A DNA stretch of 64,000 bases from Bacteroidota bacterium (GTDB lineage Bacteria > Bacteroidota > Bacteroidia > Chitinophagales > Saprospiraceae). The notes beneath the pieces were generated by a model that had not been told where the DNA came from, did not search any database, and was given only the letters and a program-made list of their open reading frames with translations. The stretch lies in NCBI GenBank assembly GCA_029781865.1, contig JAKOVW010000079.1:124001-188000 (forward strand). Reading direction: 5' to 3'. The translations under genes were made by a program, and so were the position numbers. Shown piece by piece: positions 34,497-44,326 of this stretch. The number at the start of each line of letters is the position of its first letter. Within the stretch, counting starts at the first letter, position 1.

Positions 34497-37400
34497 AATG
34501 TTCTTGCTTGTATTTCTGTGATTGTATTTTCAATTCACGTTCAAAGTCAAGAAACGAATCAAATTCTTTCCTGTAGTTAACACCTGTGCCGATTTTATGT
34601 TTTATGCCTTCAATAGATTCATCTGCTTTATAGTAAACTCTCAATTTTAGTCCATTAACCGGGGTATTCCATTCTATGACACTTTCCGGATTAAAATAGG
34701 AATTACCATATAGTGCCGTATTTTGATTTGATGTATAATTTCCACCTAATGTAACGATCCATTTATCATTCCATAACCGGTGTGTTAAACTAAACACCAA
34801 TTCCTGTGCATTCAACGGCGTTGAGCCGATTACGGTGTTGTTTAGCCCATATCCGATATTGACATCCACGCCTGAGATGAAATTCACATCATCATATAAA
34901 TTACTTAAAATACTGGAGGCAAAAAGGGAAAATTGATTGCTCAACATTTCACTTAATGTATTAATTGCCGTTGCCCTGAAATTGCCAATTACTTCACCTT
35001 CAAAATTGTTATTTGTATTTATAAATGTGCGCAAGACAAGTAATCCGAAAACTTGTTGATTCAATTGATCTTCATGACTTCTCAGGGATTGCATTTTATA
35101 GTCCACGATACTTTTTAATTCACCACTTAATTCAGGAAGATCTATATCAAATTTAATTGTTGGTTTTAACAAAGAACCGGTTAATAACATTCGCACTTTA
35201 ACTTCGGTTCGTTGTCTTTGTATTTTGCTTTTTTCATCTTGAGTCAAACCGCTAATATATTCCGGAACCAATGGAGCAATCGATGCTGTAAGGCCTGCAT
35301 ATACCGCTTCAAGATTAATATTGGCATCCAATGGATCACCTGTCCAGGTTATGGTACCACCTCTTTTTAAAACAAAGGGTTTATTTACAAAATTGTAAAG
35401 CGTAAACAGATATTGTCCTTCTTCTATTTCGTAATTACCATTAACTGTAAATAAACCATTTCTGAGAGACTTAATAGTCAGGTCTCCTCGTCCATGACCT
35501 TTTAAAATATCGCCGGCCAATTCATCAAATATGATAAAAACTTCTGCGTCTTCGGTCATACTTAATTTCATATTTAAATTCAATCCTGAAATGGATGAGT
35601 TGACACTAACAATTGGAGTGTTCGGCTGGGACTCATGGCTAACAAATTTCACAAATTTAGATTCACCTGTTTCCTGATTATTTTGAATCGGTATACTGAT
35701 TTTAGTTCCCTTCAATGTGACGGCTGAAACATCCATGTCCATTTTGCTAAGTGGCCCTGAAAATTTAGCATCGATACTTCCAACTCCATAGCCATAGTAA
35801 AACAGGTTGTCTCCTTTTTTGGTATCTAGAATCAATGCTTTATCAGAAGTTACTCTGACATCAGCGGCAAATTCTTTTAAATGAAAATGGCTGAGACTGC
35901 CATTTAATAATAAAGTGTTTCCCAACTTATCTTCAATATTCAGTTTATTAAATACGATTGCACTTTCAAGAAATTTAACCGGTTGATTTTTAAATTTTAT
36001 GGGTGCTCCCAAATAATTAATATAGGTCGTGCCCGTATTAAGCATCATATCCCCCGTGAGATTTAATTCATTGTCATGACTATAAAATTTTAATTTACCA
36101 TCTGCAGAACCCGTGGTATTGGAAATAGAAGCTATAAAGTTTTCAAGAAACTTCACCGGAAATGCTTTCAAATCAAGATCAACACTAAATTCAAAAGGAT
36201 TATAGCGGTAGTTTTGTTTTTTAACCGGAATATTAATATTTCCTTTCCCTTTTATGATGTGCTCCTGAAAAATATTTTCAATATTCACCTCCCATGGCTC
36301 CATAACATCGTGAATGGTAAAGTCAATATGAAACGGTCCGAAATTATCCTTATTGAAGTGCAATTGAAAAAGATCAATTTTACCCATCGCACCATTAAGG
36401 CTGTTTAAATCAGGTATTCTGAATTCGGTGGCAAAAAGCCCATAAAAAGCGATACTTTTATTATGAATAAACTGATTTACGATCGAGATATCAAATCCAT
36501 CGGTCTTTAAAACGATTCCCTTGTTTTCATTGTCCTGAAGACTTAAATAGTGAATGGAATCCGTCCATTCCAGATCTCTAATAGACAAGAAATCCCTGGA
36601 CTTAATAATATTGTTTTTAGGATTGACTTTCCATCGGTTGTTGTTAAAAAACAGATCTTTATTAATAAATGATATCTTGAATGTATCCTGAAAGTAAGAA
36701 TACATGGAAGCTGCATTTGCTAAAATTTTCGTATTGGTTGAATCAAATACCTGAAGATTATTTTGACCGGACTTTCCATTATAATTTGTAGAAAATTTAA
36801 TGTTACCAGCCAGCTTTTTTTGATTATTACTCAAATAGTCTGAAGTTAAAAGTAATTTTAATGATTCAGAACCGACCACATCAATACTTAGTTTGGACAG
36901 CAAAACATCATTATAACTCAGATCAAATCGATTGGAAGTTAATTCAAAATAATTCTTTTTCGTATCAATGCTAATATCGCTATCCGCTTTATCGATTAAC
37001 AGTGGAAGATTTGTAATCTTGCTGAATTTCATGCCATCCTTTATGAATAGATAACCCTGTGCAAGAATTGGATTGTAAGCTGATTTGGATGAAACATTAA
37101 ATACGGAGGCCAGGCCGGGATACTTTTTACTTAGAAAAGCAAGCATATCATTTTTAATTGTGCCTAAATTGAAAGCACCAGTTATTTCAGAATTCAGGAT
37201 ATCGGAGTTCAATTTTATCTTTCTAATACCGTTGACAACTGTTTGTTCAAGTCTGGCATTTTTTATTTCGATTAAACCATTATTGATAAAAAGATTTGAA
37301 TTATTCGCTTCAAGATATCCGTTTACATCAGTTTCCTTGCTACCGCTAAAATCACATTTAAAATCACCGGAGTAGCTTAACGAATCGGTCGCTAAATGAA

Positions 37401-39279
37401 GCGCTTTAAAATCAAGTTTGGCTACAGTGCCGGTAAGTTGAATCTTGTAATTTTGATCTGATTTATTTACATTTCCTTTTAATTCCAAATCCATATGATC
37501 ATCAGAAGCTCTTAATTCACCTGCATAATGATCTTTATTTATATTACCTTTAAATTGGATGTCCCTGTAATGATAATTTTTGTAATCCAAATCAGAAATA
37601 ACTGCTTCAAGATTAGCATAAATAGACTCCTTACTTAGGCCCTTGCCATTTAAAATTTTAGAATTGAAACTAATTGATCCTAAATCTGTATTCCCTAATA
37701 ATTTTCCTAATTCCAATTTAGCTGCTGTGACCGAACCGCTGTACAATGCTGTCCTGTCTTGTTTGGAAAGTTTGACTTTGATGTCAGATTGTATATTTCC
37801 TATGTCTGTCTGGAAAAATCCAAATGCCACAAAGTCATCAAAAAATCCGTCAAAATTTCCATTGAGCACAATATTTCCGAATTTATTATAACCTTCAGGA
37901 ATATTGTATTCCGGCAATAGCAATCTAATAAATGGAGCATTTGTTGCCAGTCGGTTGATTTTTAGGTTTACAAGCTCCTTGCCTTTAATTAGTAAATTTC
38001 GCGTGTGAATATTACCTTGAAACGAAAACTGATCTTCATATTTAAATTCAATATCATTTCCCTTTAAATTATTCAACGTGCCGAAAATATTGCCGTGTAA
38101 ATAAAAAGGAAATCTGGATTTCAGACGAATGAAATTATACAAATTCCATTGCGGGACGAAGTAACTAATGTCTTTTGGATCAATAAGGCTTTTATTGATA
38201 TCTGCCAGAAAATAAGCATCCTCAATAGATTTCGTTTTGCCGCTGTCTTTCGAAAAAATAGCTTTAAATTTTAAATCCACATTGGAACGTCCGGTTTCCA
38301 ATTTTAAACGGGCTATACTCCATTCATGAGTATTCATTTTAAAATGATTGATACTGGCTTTTTTTAATGTGAAGTCATCCTTTGTTTTTCCATTTAAATG
38401 TAAAAAATCAAACTGGGCTAAATCATTTGAAAAGTAGATCTGAAAACAGGAGAAAAAAATATTGTTAAAAGAATAATTAATCAAACTATCTCTGGATTGC
38501 ATGGCAAGTCGTACTGAGCCATTGTTGATATTGACAAAATCGACTGAAACTCCAAAGCCTTCCCTGCAACTATCCGGAATGGACAGGCTTAAGGTATCCT
38601 TGTTGTTTATAGCGGATAATGAATTTCCTTTTGTTATCTCTATGTTTGGGTTTTCAATCAATATCTTTCTTAATTTGTAATAGTTCAGGACAGAATTAAC
38701 CGAATCGACAATTGCGTTCAATTGATCGAGATGAACGATGGCTTGAAGTTCTGATTGCTTTAATTGAACGCGGGCATCTGTCAATTCCAGTTTTTTCAGA
38801 TTGAGAATTAAAGGATTGGATGTTAGTTTCGAATTGTCTTCAAATTTTGATATGAAAATGTCCAGGTTTGATTTGTCTTCACCTTCATAAGTTATGATTT
38901 TAATGACCGTATTATTTAAAACGATGTCATCCAAAAAAAGAGAATGGCGATACAAAGACAACAGGCTTTTCAGCAATCCAATTTGCACCTGGGATGCATA
39001 CAATAAAGTATCCTGATGATGATCCCTAATCAGTATACCGGCATTTAGTCCTTTTACCGGATTGAAATAAATATTTTCAAGATGTATGTTCTGATGATAA
39101 TTGGAATTAATATAGGCAAGTACCTGATCTTTAGTCCAGTTTTGGACAAACCCAAATCTCAGACTTAAAATAAAAAAAATCAGTATCAATACCAGCAAAC
39201 CAATGATCCGCATCGGCACCAGGAGATACCTTGGCAATTCTTTGCTTTTGGATTTATTGATTTGTGGCGAACTATCCAT
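34477..39279 (-). CDS. tamB: TamB-like translocation and assembly module protein
   Basis: A 1600-residue envelope protein with one N-terminal membrane helix (about 22-45), a very long repetitive beta-taco region, and the C-terminal DUF490/TamB domain (about 1150-1560). That domain has the pattern of G-x-L-x-V-x-G-x-Y-x-x-x-x-G-x-Y-x-F segments. TamB-like proteins span the periplasm and move phospholipids or help insert outer-membrane proteins. No BamA/TamA-like partner is adjacent, although in many Bacteroidota one is nearby. It lies between folP and mutS2 in a minus-strand group. Confidence 0.9.
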   Translation of the reverse strand: MDSSPQINKSKSKELPRYLLVPMRIIGLLVLILIFFILSLRFGFVQNWTKDQVLAYINSNYHQNIHLENIYFNPVKGLNAGILIRDHHQDTLLYASQVQIGLLKSLLSLYRHSLFLDDIVLNNTVIKIITYEGEDKSNLDIFISKFEDNSKLTSNPLILNLKKLELTDARVQLKQSELQAIVHLDQLNAIVDSVNSVLNYYKLRKILIENPNIEITKGNSLSAINNKDTLSLSIPDSCREGFGVSVDFVNINNGSVRLAMQSRDSLINYSFNNIFFSCFQIYFSNDLAQFDFLHLNGKTKDDFTLKKASINHFKMNTHEWSIARLKLETGRSNVDLKFKAIFSKDSGKTKSIEDAYFLADINKSLIDPKDISYFVPQWNLYNFIRLKSRFPFYLHGNIFGTLNNLKGNDIEFKYEDQFSFQGNIHTRNLLIKGKELVNLKINRLATNAPFIRLLLPEYNIPEGYNKFGNIVLNGNFDGFFDDFVAFGFFQTDIGNIQSDIKVKLSKQDRTALYSGSVTAAKLELGKLLGNTDLGSISFNSKILNGKGLSKESIYANLEAVISDLDYKNYHYRDIQFKGNINKDHYAGELRASDDHMDLELKGNVNKSDQNYKIQLTGTVAKLDFKALHLATDSLSYSGDFKCDFSGSKETDVNGYLEANNSNLFINNGLIEIKNARLEQTVVNGIRKIKLNSDILNSEITGAFNLGTIKNDMLAFLSKKYPGLASVFNVSSKSAYNPILAQGYLFIKDGMKFSKITNLPLLIDKADSDISIDTKKNYFELTSNRFDLSYNDVLLSKLSIDVVGSESLKLLLTSDYLSNNQKKLAGNIKFSTNYNGKSGQNNLQVFDSTNTKILANAASMYSYFQDTFKISFINKDLFFNNNRWKVNPKNNIIKSRDFLSIRDLEWTDSIHYLSLQDNENKGIVLKTDGFDISIVNQFIHNKSIAFYGLFATEFRIPDLNSLNGAMGKIDLFQLHFNKDNFGPFHIDFTIHDVMEPWEVNIENIFQEHIIKGKGNINIPVKKQNYRYNPFEFSVDLDLKAFPVKFLENFIASISNTTGSADGKLKFYSHDNELNLTGDMMLNTGTTYINYLGAPIKFKNQPVKFLESAIVFNKLNIEDKLGNTLLLNGSLSHFHLKEFAADVRVTSDKALILDTKKGDNLFYYGYGVGSIDAKFSGPLSKMDMDVSAVTLKGTKISIPIQNNQETGESKFVKFVSHESQPNTPIVSVNSSISGLNLNMKLSMTEDAEVFIIFDELAGDILKGHGRGDLTIKSLRNGLFTVNGNYEIEEGQYLFTLYNFVNKPFVLKRGGTITWTGDPLDANINLEAVYAGLTASIAPLVPEYISGLTQDEKSKIQRQRTEVKVRMLLTGSLLKPTIKFDIDLPELSGELKSIVDYKMQSLRSHEDQLNQQVFGLLVLRTFINTNNNFEGEVIGNFRATAINTLSEMLSNQFSLFASSILSNLYDDVNFISGVDVNIGYGLNNTVIGSTPLNAQELVFSLTHRLWNDKWIVTLGGNYTSNQNTALYGNSYFNPESVIEWNTPVNGLKLRVYYKADESIEGIKHKIGTGVNYRKEFDSFLDFERELKIQSQKYKQEHYEEKKL

Positions 39280-39311
39280 TTTAGGTTATATAACTTTAGT
39301 AGATAATTAAT

Positions 39312-40160
39312 TTAATGAACAGGAATGCGTTGAATCTGTTGGTAAATTTTGAGCATTTCGTTCGTTTCTTTTACATCGTGCACTCTTAATATACGGCATC
39401 CGTTAAGTACTGCATAAAATTCGGCGGTAATTGTGCCAATCAAAGCGTTTTCAATATCCGCATTAATTGATTTCCAAATCATTGACTTACGGGATAATCC
39501 TGCTAATATGGGTTTTCCAAGGATTTCAAGCAAATTGAGATTCCTGAGGATTGTAAAATTATCTTGTTTTGTTTTGCCAAAACCAAAGCCCGGATCTACG
39601 ATGACTTTATGCAATCCAAACGATTGAAACAGATTAATTTTCTCAGCAAAATATTTAATTAAATCATTCATAATATTTTCATAATGTAAATTTTCTGAAT
39701 GCATCATGTTTTCCGGAAGCCCCTTCATATGCATAGCAATAAATACTTTTTTGTTGATCCCAACTAATTTGGGCAATTCAGGATCAAAATTTCCGGCACT
39801 GATATCATTAATTATGTCTACTCCTAAATCGAAGACTTCCTTTGCTATTTCAGAGCGCATGGTATCCACAGAAATGATTAAGCCGGGAAAATTTGAATGT
39901 ATTGTTTTCAATATCGGAATCAGGCGATTTCTCTCAATGCTGTAATCCGGAATCTTCATTCCAGGTTTACTGGAAAAAGCTCCTACATCCAGAATTGCCA
40001 TACCATCGGTAATCATCTGTTGGACTTTATTTAAAGCCTCCTCTTCCTGAAGGGCAATACTTGACTTATAAAAGCTTTCAGAATCCAGGTTGAGAATGCC
40101 CATAATCCAGGGCAACCCGGAATGCTGGCAAAACACATTATTTAATTCTTTGTTAGTCAA
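39312..40160 (-). CDS. folP: Dihydropteroate synthase
   Basis: FolP condenses p-aminobenzoate with hydroxymethyl-dihydropterin pyrophosphate, the step blocked by sulfonamides. The 282-residue TIM-barrel keeps SVDTMR, IINDISAG, VDPGFGFGKT, SRKSM and RVHDV, covering the key D, N, D, K and R/H residues. The first loop, usually N-V-T-P-D-S-F, reads N-L-D-S-E-S-F, which is unusual. The start must be TTG at 40160, because an in-frame TAA lies 15 bases upstream and no ATG precedes the barrel. Confidence 0.92.
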   Translation of the reverse strand: MTNKELNNVFCQHSGLPWIMGILNLDSESFYKSSIALQEEEALNKVQQMITDGMAILDVGAFSSKPGMKIPDYSIERNRLIPILKTIHSNFPGLIISVDTMRSEIAKEVFDLGVDIINDISAGNFDPELPKLVGINKKVFIAMHMKGLPENMMHSENLHYENIMNDLIKYFAEKINLFQSFGLHKVIVDPGFGFGKTKQDNFTILRNLNLLEILGKPILAGLSRKSMIWKSINADIENALIGTITAEFYAVLNGCRILRVHDVKETNEMLKIYQQIQRIPVH

Positions 40161-40281
40161 TGATTTATAATCTTAATTGTCCAGATGTCTTTATATCGTC
40201 GGCATTAATCGGTCCAGTTTTTATGTAATATATTGTCTTTCAACACAATGCAATTAATTTAGCCAATCATAAATAAATGAT

Positions 40282-40289
40282 TATTTTTG
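40282..40289 (+). promoter_or_regulatory. Candidate -7 element for the M23 peptidase gene
   Basis: TATTTTTG is a full TAnnTTTG match ending 33 bases before the ATG at 40323. It overlaps a possible in-frame TTG at 40287 and so argues against that longer start. Confidence 0.5.
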
Positions 40290-40322
40290 TCCTGTTTTAC
40301 AGTATTAATCAAGCTTACAAGA

Positions 40323-41618
40323 ATGGTTGGTAAAAAGCAATTATACACAATATTGCAGATGATTGCACTTGCCGTGTTATTGGTCACAAACGGCTTTATT
40401 CTCAATTTTATTCTGAACATTGACTATGGTAAGAGCAAAGATAAATGTAATATCGACCTAAAAGAGTGCCAAACCTCATCAAACCAGAGTTTTTTTGGCT
40501 TTGATCCTTCAAATTTTCAAGTTAATTTATCCAAAATATCTGCCGGACAATCACTATCCGGAGTATTCGCTCAATACAATATTCCCAAGGCAATATCGGA
40601 TAAGGTGATTAAAAGTTTAGGAGAGTTTATTCATTTAAATAATGTAAAGGCCGGGAAAACAATAGGATTTGTAGGTGCAAATCTTTGCATGTACCCCGAT
40701 TATTTTATTTATGAAATTGATCAATCTAAATATCTGGTTAGTGAATTGCGGGGTGATCTGTGTGTAAGAGTGCATGAGCGGTTTAAAGAATACAAAAGGG
40801 AGCATGCTGCTGGTATTATAGAATCTTCGCTTTGGAATGCTTTGCAGAATCAGGACATTTCATTGGATCTTATTGATCAGATGGAGGATGCATTGTCTTC
40901 TTCCGTTGATTTTCATCATGTTCAAAAGGGAAATGAATTTAAACTAATTTTTGATAAGCTTTATATCGATGGCAAACCCACTCAAACGAATGATCTGATT
41001 GCTGCTTATTTCGAAACAGACAATAAACAACACTATTCATTTTCATATACGGTAAATAATAAAAAGGGCTTTTATGATATGAAAGGGAGCCCGATGAAGA
41101 GCAAATTTCTTAAAGCACCTGTTCGATTTTCCAGAATTAGTTCGGGATTTAACTTAAAACGATTTCATCCGATTTTAAAATACAGCAGACCTCATTTAGG
41201 TACGGACTATGCGGCTCCTTATGGTACACCTATTATGTCTGTAGGTTCAGGTACTGTAGAAGCTGCTTCCTATACCGGTGGCAATGGAAACTTCGTCAAA
41301 ATACGACACGATAAAATTTACGAAACGCAATATCTGCATATGAGCAAATTTGCAAATGGTATCCATCGTGGAGCTTCTGTAAGCCAGGGTCAAATTATCG
41401 GTTATGTCGGTTCTACCGGATTGGCTTCAGGGCCACATGTTTGTTTCAGATTTTGGAAGAATGGACAACAAGTCAATCATCTCAGATTAATTTTCCCAAC
41501 TCCGGATCCATTGCCCCCGGGACAAATTCAGGATTATTTTAAGCACAGAGATGATATCGTTAAGGTGTTTGAATCCATTCAGTTTAATACCGCTTTAAAC
41601 CGAAAGCCTAATTCTTAA
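40323..41618 (+). CDS. M23-family peptidoglycan metallopeptidase
   Basis: A 431-residue protein with one N-terminal membrane helix (about 10-32), a central region resembling OapA/LysM-like domains (about 70-270), and a C-terminal M23 (LytM) domain. Zinc-site features are present: H-L-G-T-D-Y near 297-302, the H-x-S segment Y-L-H-M-S-K, and G-P-H-V-C-F-R-F-W with the last motif's histidine. M23 enzymes cut peptide cross-links in murein, and some act only as activators. The active-site ligands appear intact, so catalysis is likely. The gene is monocistronic between folP and a two-component operon. Confidence 0.88.
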   Translation: MVGKKQLYTILQMIALAVLLVTNGFILNFILNIDYGKSKDKCNIDLKECQTSSNQSFFGFDPSNFQVNLSKISAGQSLSGVFAQYNIPKAISDKVIKSLGEFIHLNNVKAGKTIGFVGANLCMYPDYFIYEIDQSKYLVSELRGDLCVRVHERFKEYKREHAAGIIESSLWNALQNQDISLDLIDQMEDALSSSVDFHHVQKGNEFKLIFDKLYIDGKPTQTNDLIAAYFETDNKQHYSFSYTVNNKKGFYDMKGSPMKSKFLKAPVRFSRISSGFNLKRFHPILKYSRPHLGTDYAAPYGTPIMSVGSGTVEAASYTGGNGNFVKIRHDKIYETQYLHMSKFANGIHRGASVSQGQIIGYVGSTGLASGPHVCFRFWKNGQQVNHLRLIFPTPDPLPPGQIQDYFKHRDDIVKVFESIQFNTALNRKPNS

Positions 41619-41623
41619 TTGGA

Positions 41624-42703
41624 TTAATCGGCTTTTTCCAAAGTAAATCCAAACGTAGTTCCAAATCCTTCTTTACTTCTTACATGAAGTTTTTGACCAT
41701 GACTTTCTATGATGTGCTTTACAATGGAAAGTCCGATACCGGATCCTCCCTGTTCGCGTGAGCGGCTTTTGTCTACGCGATAAAAACGGTCAAAAACATG
41801 TTTCAGATGTTCTTCGGAAATTCCAATCCCATTATCACTGATTTCGACCAGTATTGATTTTTCCAGATCGTATAAACTAATCTTTGTAAAGCCATTTATC
41901 TTTCCATATTTAATCGAATTGTTGATGAGGTTATTCAAAACGATACGTATGTGCTCCTTGTCAGCAAAAACATAAAAATCATTATCGGCACCCTTTTTAA
42001 AATGCAACTTGATATTGCGCGCATTGGCTAATTCCTGATTCTCTTCAAATACTTCTTCAATCATCGACCGGATACTGAATTTTTGAAGCTCCAGTAACTG
42101 CTCTCCGGATTCTAATTTGTACACAATATTTAAATCATCAATGATATTTTGCAAGCGAACTGCATTTTTTAAAGCCTTAGCAACAAATGCTTTGTTTACT
42201 TTGGGATCTTCAAGACCGCCGTCTAAAAGGGATTGTAGAAATCCCTGAATATTAAATACAGGCGTCTTTAATTCGTGTGAAACATTGCCAATGTATTCTT
42301 TCCTGTATTTTTCCATTTCTTTAATTTGGTCCATTTCCAAATTCTTTTTGGCAATCCAATTACGAACATCTGATTCTACCCTGGATAGATTCAGCAAATC
42401 GTGTTGACCAGAATCTGACTTTTTGCTAACTTCTTCAAATTTTGTTTCACTAATCAGTTTATAGATCAGCTTTATTCTTCGAAACAGGAATAAGCCTATG
42501 GAAAAACGAATGATAAAATAGCAATTAAGGATCAATATCAGAAAACATAAGATCGCATTTTGAAGACTCCATTCAATAATGCCTAATCCCATTAATACCA
42601 ACAGAGTTGCATTAAAAAGAATAGAAATGAAAATACTGACCAACAACGAAAACCGCTGAACAGAGATATTCTTGAAAAAATCAAATTTCAAATTTATACC
42701 CAA
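41624..42703 (-). CDS. Sensor histidine kinase (PhoR-like)
   Basis: A 359-residue membrane kinase with two N-terminal helices (about 17-44 and 49-74), a short linker, and HisKA with VSHELKTP (H143 predicted phosphorylation site). The HATPase domain has NLINNSIKYG, DNGIGIS and GGSGIGLS. It has almost no periplasmic domain, so it probably senses within the membrane or through a partner. No ATG exists before the first helix; translation must begin at TTG 42703 (or 42691), overlapping the response-regulator stop by 23 bases. With the upstream regulator it forms a PhoB-PhoR-like pair; the stimulus is unknown. Confidence 0.92.
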   Translation of the reverse strand: MGINLKFDFFKNISVQRFSLLVSIFISILFNATLLVLMGLGIIEWSLQNAILCFLILILNCYFIIRFSIGLFLFRRIKLIYKLISETKFEEVSKKSDSGQHDLLNLSRVESDVRNWIAKKNLEMDQIKEMEKYRKEYIGNVSHELKTPVFNIQGFLQSLLDGGLEDPKVNKAFVAKALKNAVRLQNIIDDLNIVYKLESGEQLLELQKFSIRSMIEEVFEENQELANARNIKLHFKKGADNDFYVFADKEHIRIVLNNLINNSIKYGKINGFTKISLYDLEKSILVEISDNGIGISEEHLKHVFDRFYRVDKSRSREQGGSGIGLSIVKHIIESHGQKLHVRSKEGFGTTFGFTLEKAD

Positions 42704-43367
42704 CCCCTTTTATTGTTTTAATATATGAATCCTCCAATTTCTCTCTTAATTTGCGAACATGAACATCAATAGTCCGATCACCCACTATGACTTCTTTACC
42801 CCAGATCTTATCTAAAATTTCATTTCGTTTGAATACTTTTCCGGGATAGGAAGCCAACAAATATAATAGTAAAAATTCTTTCTTGGCAAACTCCAGTTTC
42901 GAGCCATTAAAAAGAACTTCCATTTTAAGCGGATTAATGGTTAATCCCTCAAAGCTAAGAATTTGATTGCTGGTATCATTTGCAATAGGTTTTAATTTAC
43001 GCCGTATCATCGCCTTTATCCTGCTCAACAAAATTTTAATACTGATAGGTTTGTGTATAAAGTCATCTCCTCCCAGGTCAAGAGATTTAATTTGAATTTC
43101 CTCGTCCATTCGCGCAGTAAGAAAAATAATCGCGATGTTATCAAATTCAGGATGCATTCTTATTTCAGCACAACATCTGATGCCATCCATTATTGGCATC
43201 ATAATATCCATAAGTATAAGGTCAGGCAAAAATGACTCTAGTAATTTTAATGCCTCTTGTCCGTTTTTTGCACTTTTTACTTCGTAATTTTCTTTAAGCA
43301 AATTAAACGTGAGGAATTCCAATATATCTTCCTCATCATCAACAAGTAAAACCTTGTATTTGACCAT
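42681..43367 (-). CDS. OmpR/PhoB-family response regulator
   Basis: A 228-residue regulator with a receiver domain (about 1-120; D10, D11, phosphoacceptor D54 in LMDIMMP, conserved T and K) and a C-terminal winged-helix DNA-binding domain (about 130-228) ending in GVGYKFE. It is the partner of the kinase that overlaps its end. Phosphate control would be a guess: no pst or phoU genes are nearby. Confidence 0.94.
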   Translation of the reverse strand: MVKYKVLLVDDEEDILEFLTFNLLKENYEVKSAKNGQEALKLLESFLPDLILMDIMMPIMDGIRCCAEIRMHPEFDNIAIIFLTARMDEEIQIKSLDLGGDDFIHKPISIKILLSRIKAMIRRKLKPIANDTSNQILSFEGLTINPLKMEVLFNGSKLEFAKKEFLLLYLLASYPGKVFKRNEILDKIWGKEVIVGDRTIDVHVRKLREKLEDSYIKTIKGVGYKFEI

Positions 43368-43437
43368 TGTATGAATTTAACGAATTAACCATCAAAGCAT
43401 CATTTGTGTTTAAACCGTATATTAAGAAATCATTAAA

Positions 43438-43767
43438 TTATTTAACCAACGCTTCCTGAAGCTTTTTTCGGATACCTTCATCAAGTCTCTGATGCGCTTT
43501 GTCATTCTGACTATAATAATTTTGAGCTTGTTTAAATTGCTCCTGGGTAACCCCGTATTTTTTCAACAAATCATTGTATTTCAAATAAACGATGCTGTCT
43601 TTTATATAGCTATTGAGTTCTGAAAAATGTGAATCCAAATAATAAACATCTGTCATTAAATCAATCATGACTTTTTCATCTACCGGAGCAATGAGATCAT
43701 TCTCTTTAGATTTACAATGAAATAAATGAACACAAATGCTTGTTATAAGAAGAATTCGCTTTATCAT
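43438..43767 (-). CDS. DUF4296-type lipoprotein
   Basis: A 109-residue protein with a lipoprotein signal (hydrophobic to C18 in L-F-H-C-K) and one small helical domain. The pattern D-L-M-T-D-V-Y-Y-L-D, a Y-x-x-L-L-K-K-Y-G-V-T-x-E-Q-F segment and a following Y-Y-S-Q-N match the Bacteroidota-specific DUF4296. The role of the family is unknown. Its ATG overlaps the stop of the SixA-like gene (ATGA), implying coupled expression. Confidence 0.82.
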   Translation of the reverse strand: MIKRILLITSICVHLFHCKSKENDLIAPVDEKVMIDLMTDVYYLDSHFSELNSYIKDSIVYLKYNDLLKKYGVTQEQFKQAQNYYSQNDKAHQRLDEGIRKKLQEALVK

Positions 43768-44273
43768 CTATTTAAGACTAATTTTGGGAAATAATAATTC
43801 TTTAAAGTGAAATCAGTAAATTTTTCAGCATTCCAAATATCTTTATTGAGCTGTACATGAAAAACGGAACAGGTAGGCGCGAGTCCATTATATGGTTGTT
43901 CAAATTGAGCGACCAGGGTCTCAATGGTTGGATTATGCCCAAATACCAATACTGTATCAATATGAACAGGTATGTTTTTAAGACATTTAATATAATCCAA
44001 TTCATCGCCGTAATACAATTCCTCTACAATTTTAATATCATTTTTTGAATGCCCCAGTTCTTTTGCAAAATAGCTTGCCGTGGAATAAGCCCTGACCGCC
44101 GGGCTACTGATTAATACAAACTCTTTAAACTGATGTTTTTCTTTTAAAAACGAAGCCATTTTTTTTGCTGCCCAATGCCCTCTTTCGTTTAAAGGACGCT
44201 CCAAATCCGTTAAATTTGGAGAATCCCAAGAAGATTTTGCATGACGCACATAAAATACTTCTTTTTGATTCAC
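43764..44273 (-). CDS. SixA-like histidine phosphatase
   Basis: A 169-residue histidine-phosphatase-superfamily protein with the RHAKSSW motif at 10-16 (H11 as the phospho-acceptor), L-N-E-R-G near 28, and a second catalytic histidine in F-G-H-N-P near 112. SixA removes phosphate from phosphohistidine proteins such as phosphotransferase components, but the substrate here is unknown. The start is GTG because an in-frame TAA lies immediately upstream. It is divergent from the SWIM gene and shares a compact promoter region with it. Confidence 0.88.
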   Translation of the reverse strand: MNQKEVFYVRHAKSSWDSPNLTDLERPLNERGHWAAKKMASFLKEKHQFKEFVLISSPAVRAYSTASYFAKELGHSKNDIKIVEELYYGDELDYIKCLKNIPVHIDTVLVFGHNPTIETLVAQFEQPYNGLAPTCSVFHVQLNKDIWNAEKFTDFTLKNYYFPKLVLNR

Positions 44274-44288
44274 TTATCTAATTTGCTG

Positions 44289-44296
44289 CAAATTTA
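44289..44296 (-). promoter_or_regulatory. -7 element for the sixA-like gene
   Basis: The minus strand reads TAAATTTG, a full TAnnTTTG match. It ends 15 bases before the GTG start and lies back to back with the plus-strand element at 44298-44305. Confidence 0.45.
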
Positions 44297-44297
44297 A

Positions 44298-44305
44298 TAC
44301 CTTTG
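44298..44305 (+). promoter_or_regulatory. -7 element for the SWIM-GH13-rlmH-rhomboid operon
   Basis: TACCTTTG fully matches TAnnTTTG, with the predicted start about 15 bases before the GTG at 44327. The -33 position has no ideal TTTG (nearest at 44282-44285 is too close). Confidence 0.45.
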
Positions 44306-44326
44306 CCAGTTTAAGTTATAAAAAAC

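Noticed and set aside
40287-40322. Longer N-terminus for the M23 peptidase from a TTG
   Set aside because: The TTG overlaps a full TAnnTTTG promoter element, and the extra residues precede the membrane anchor without family support.
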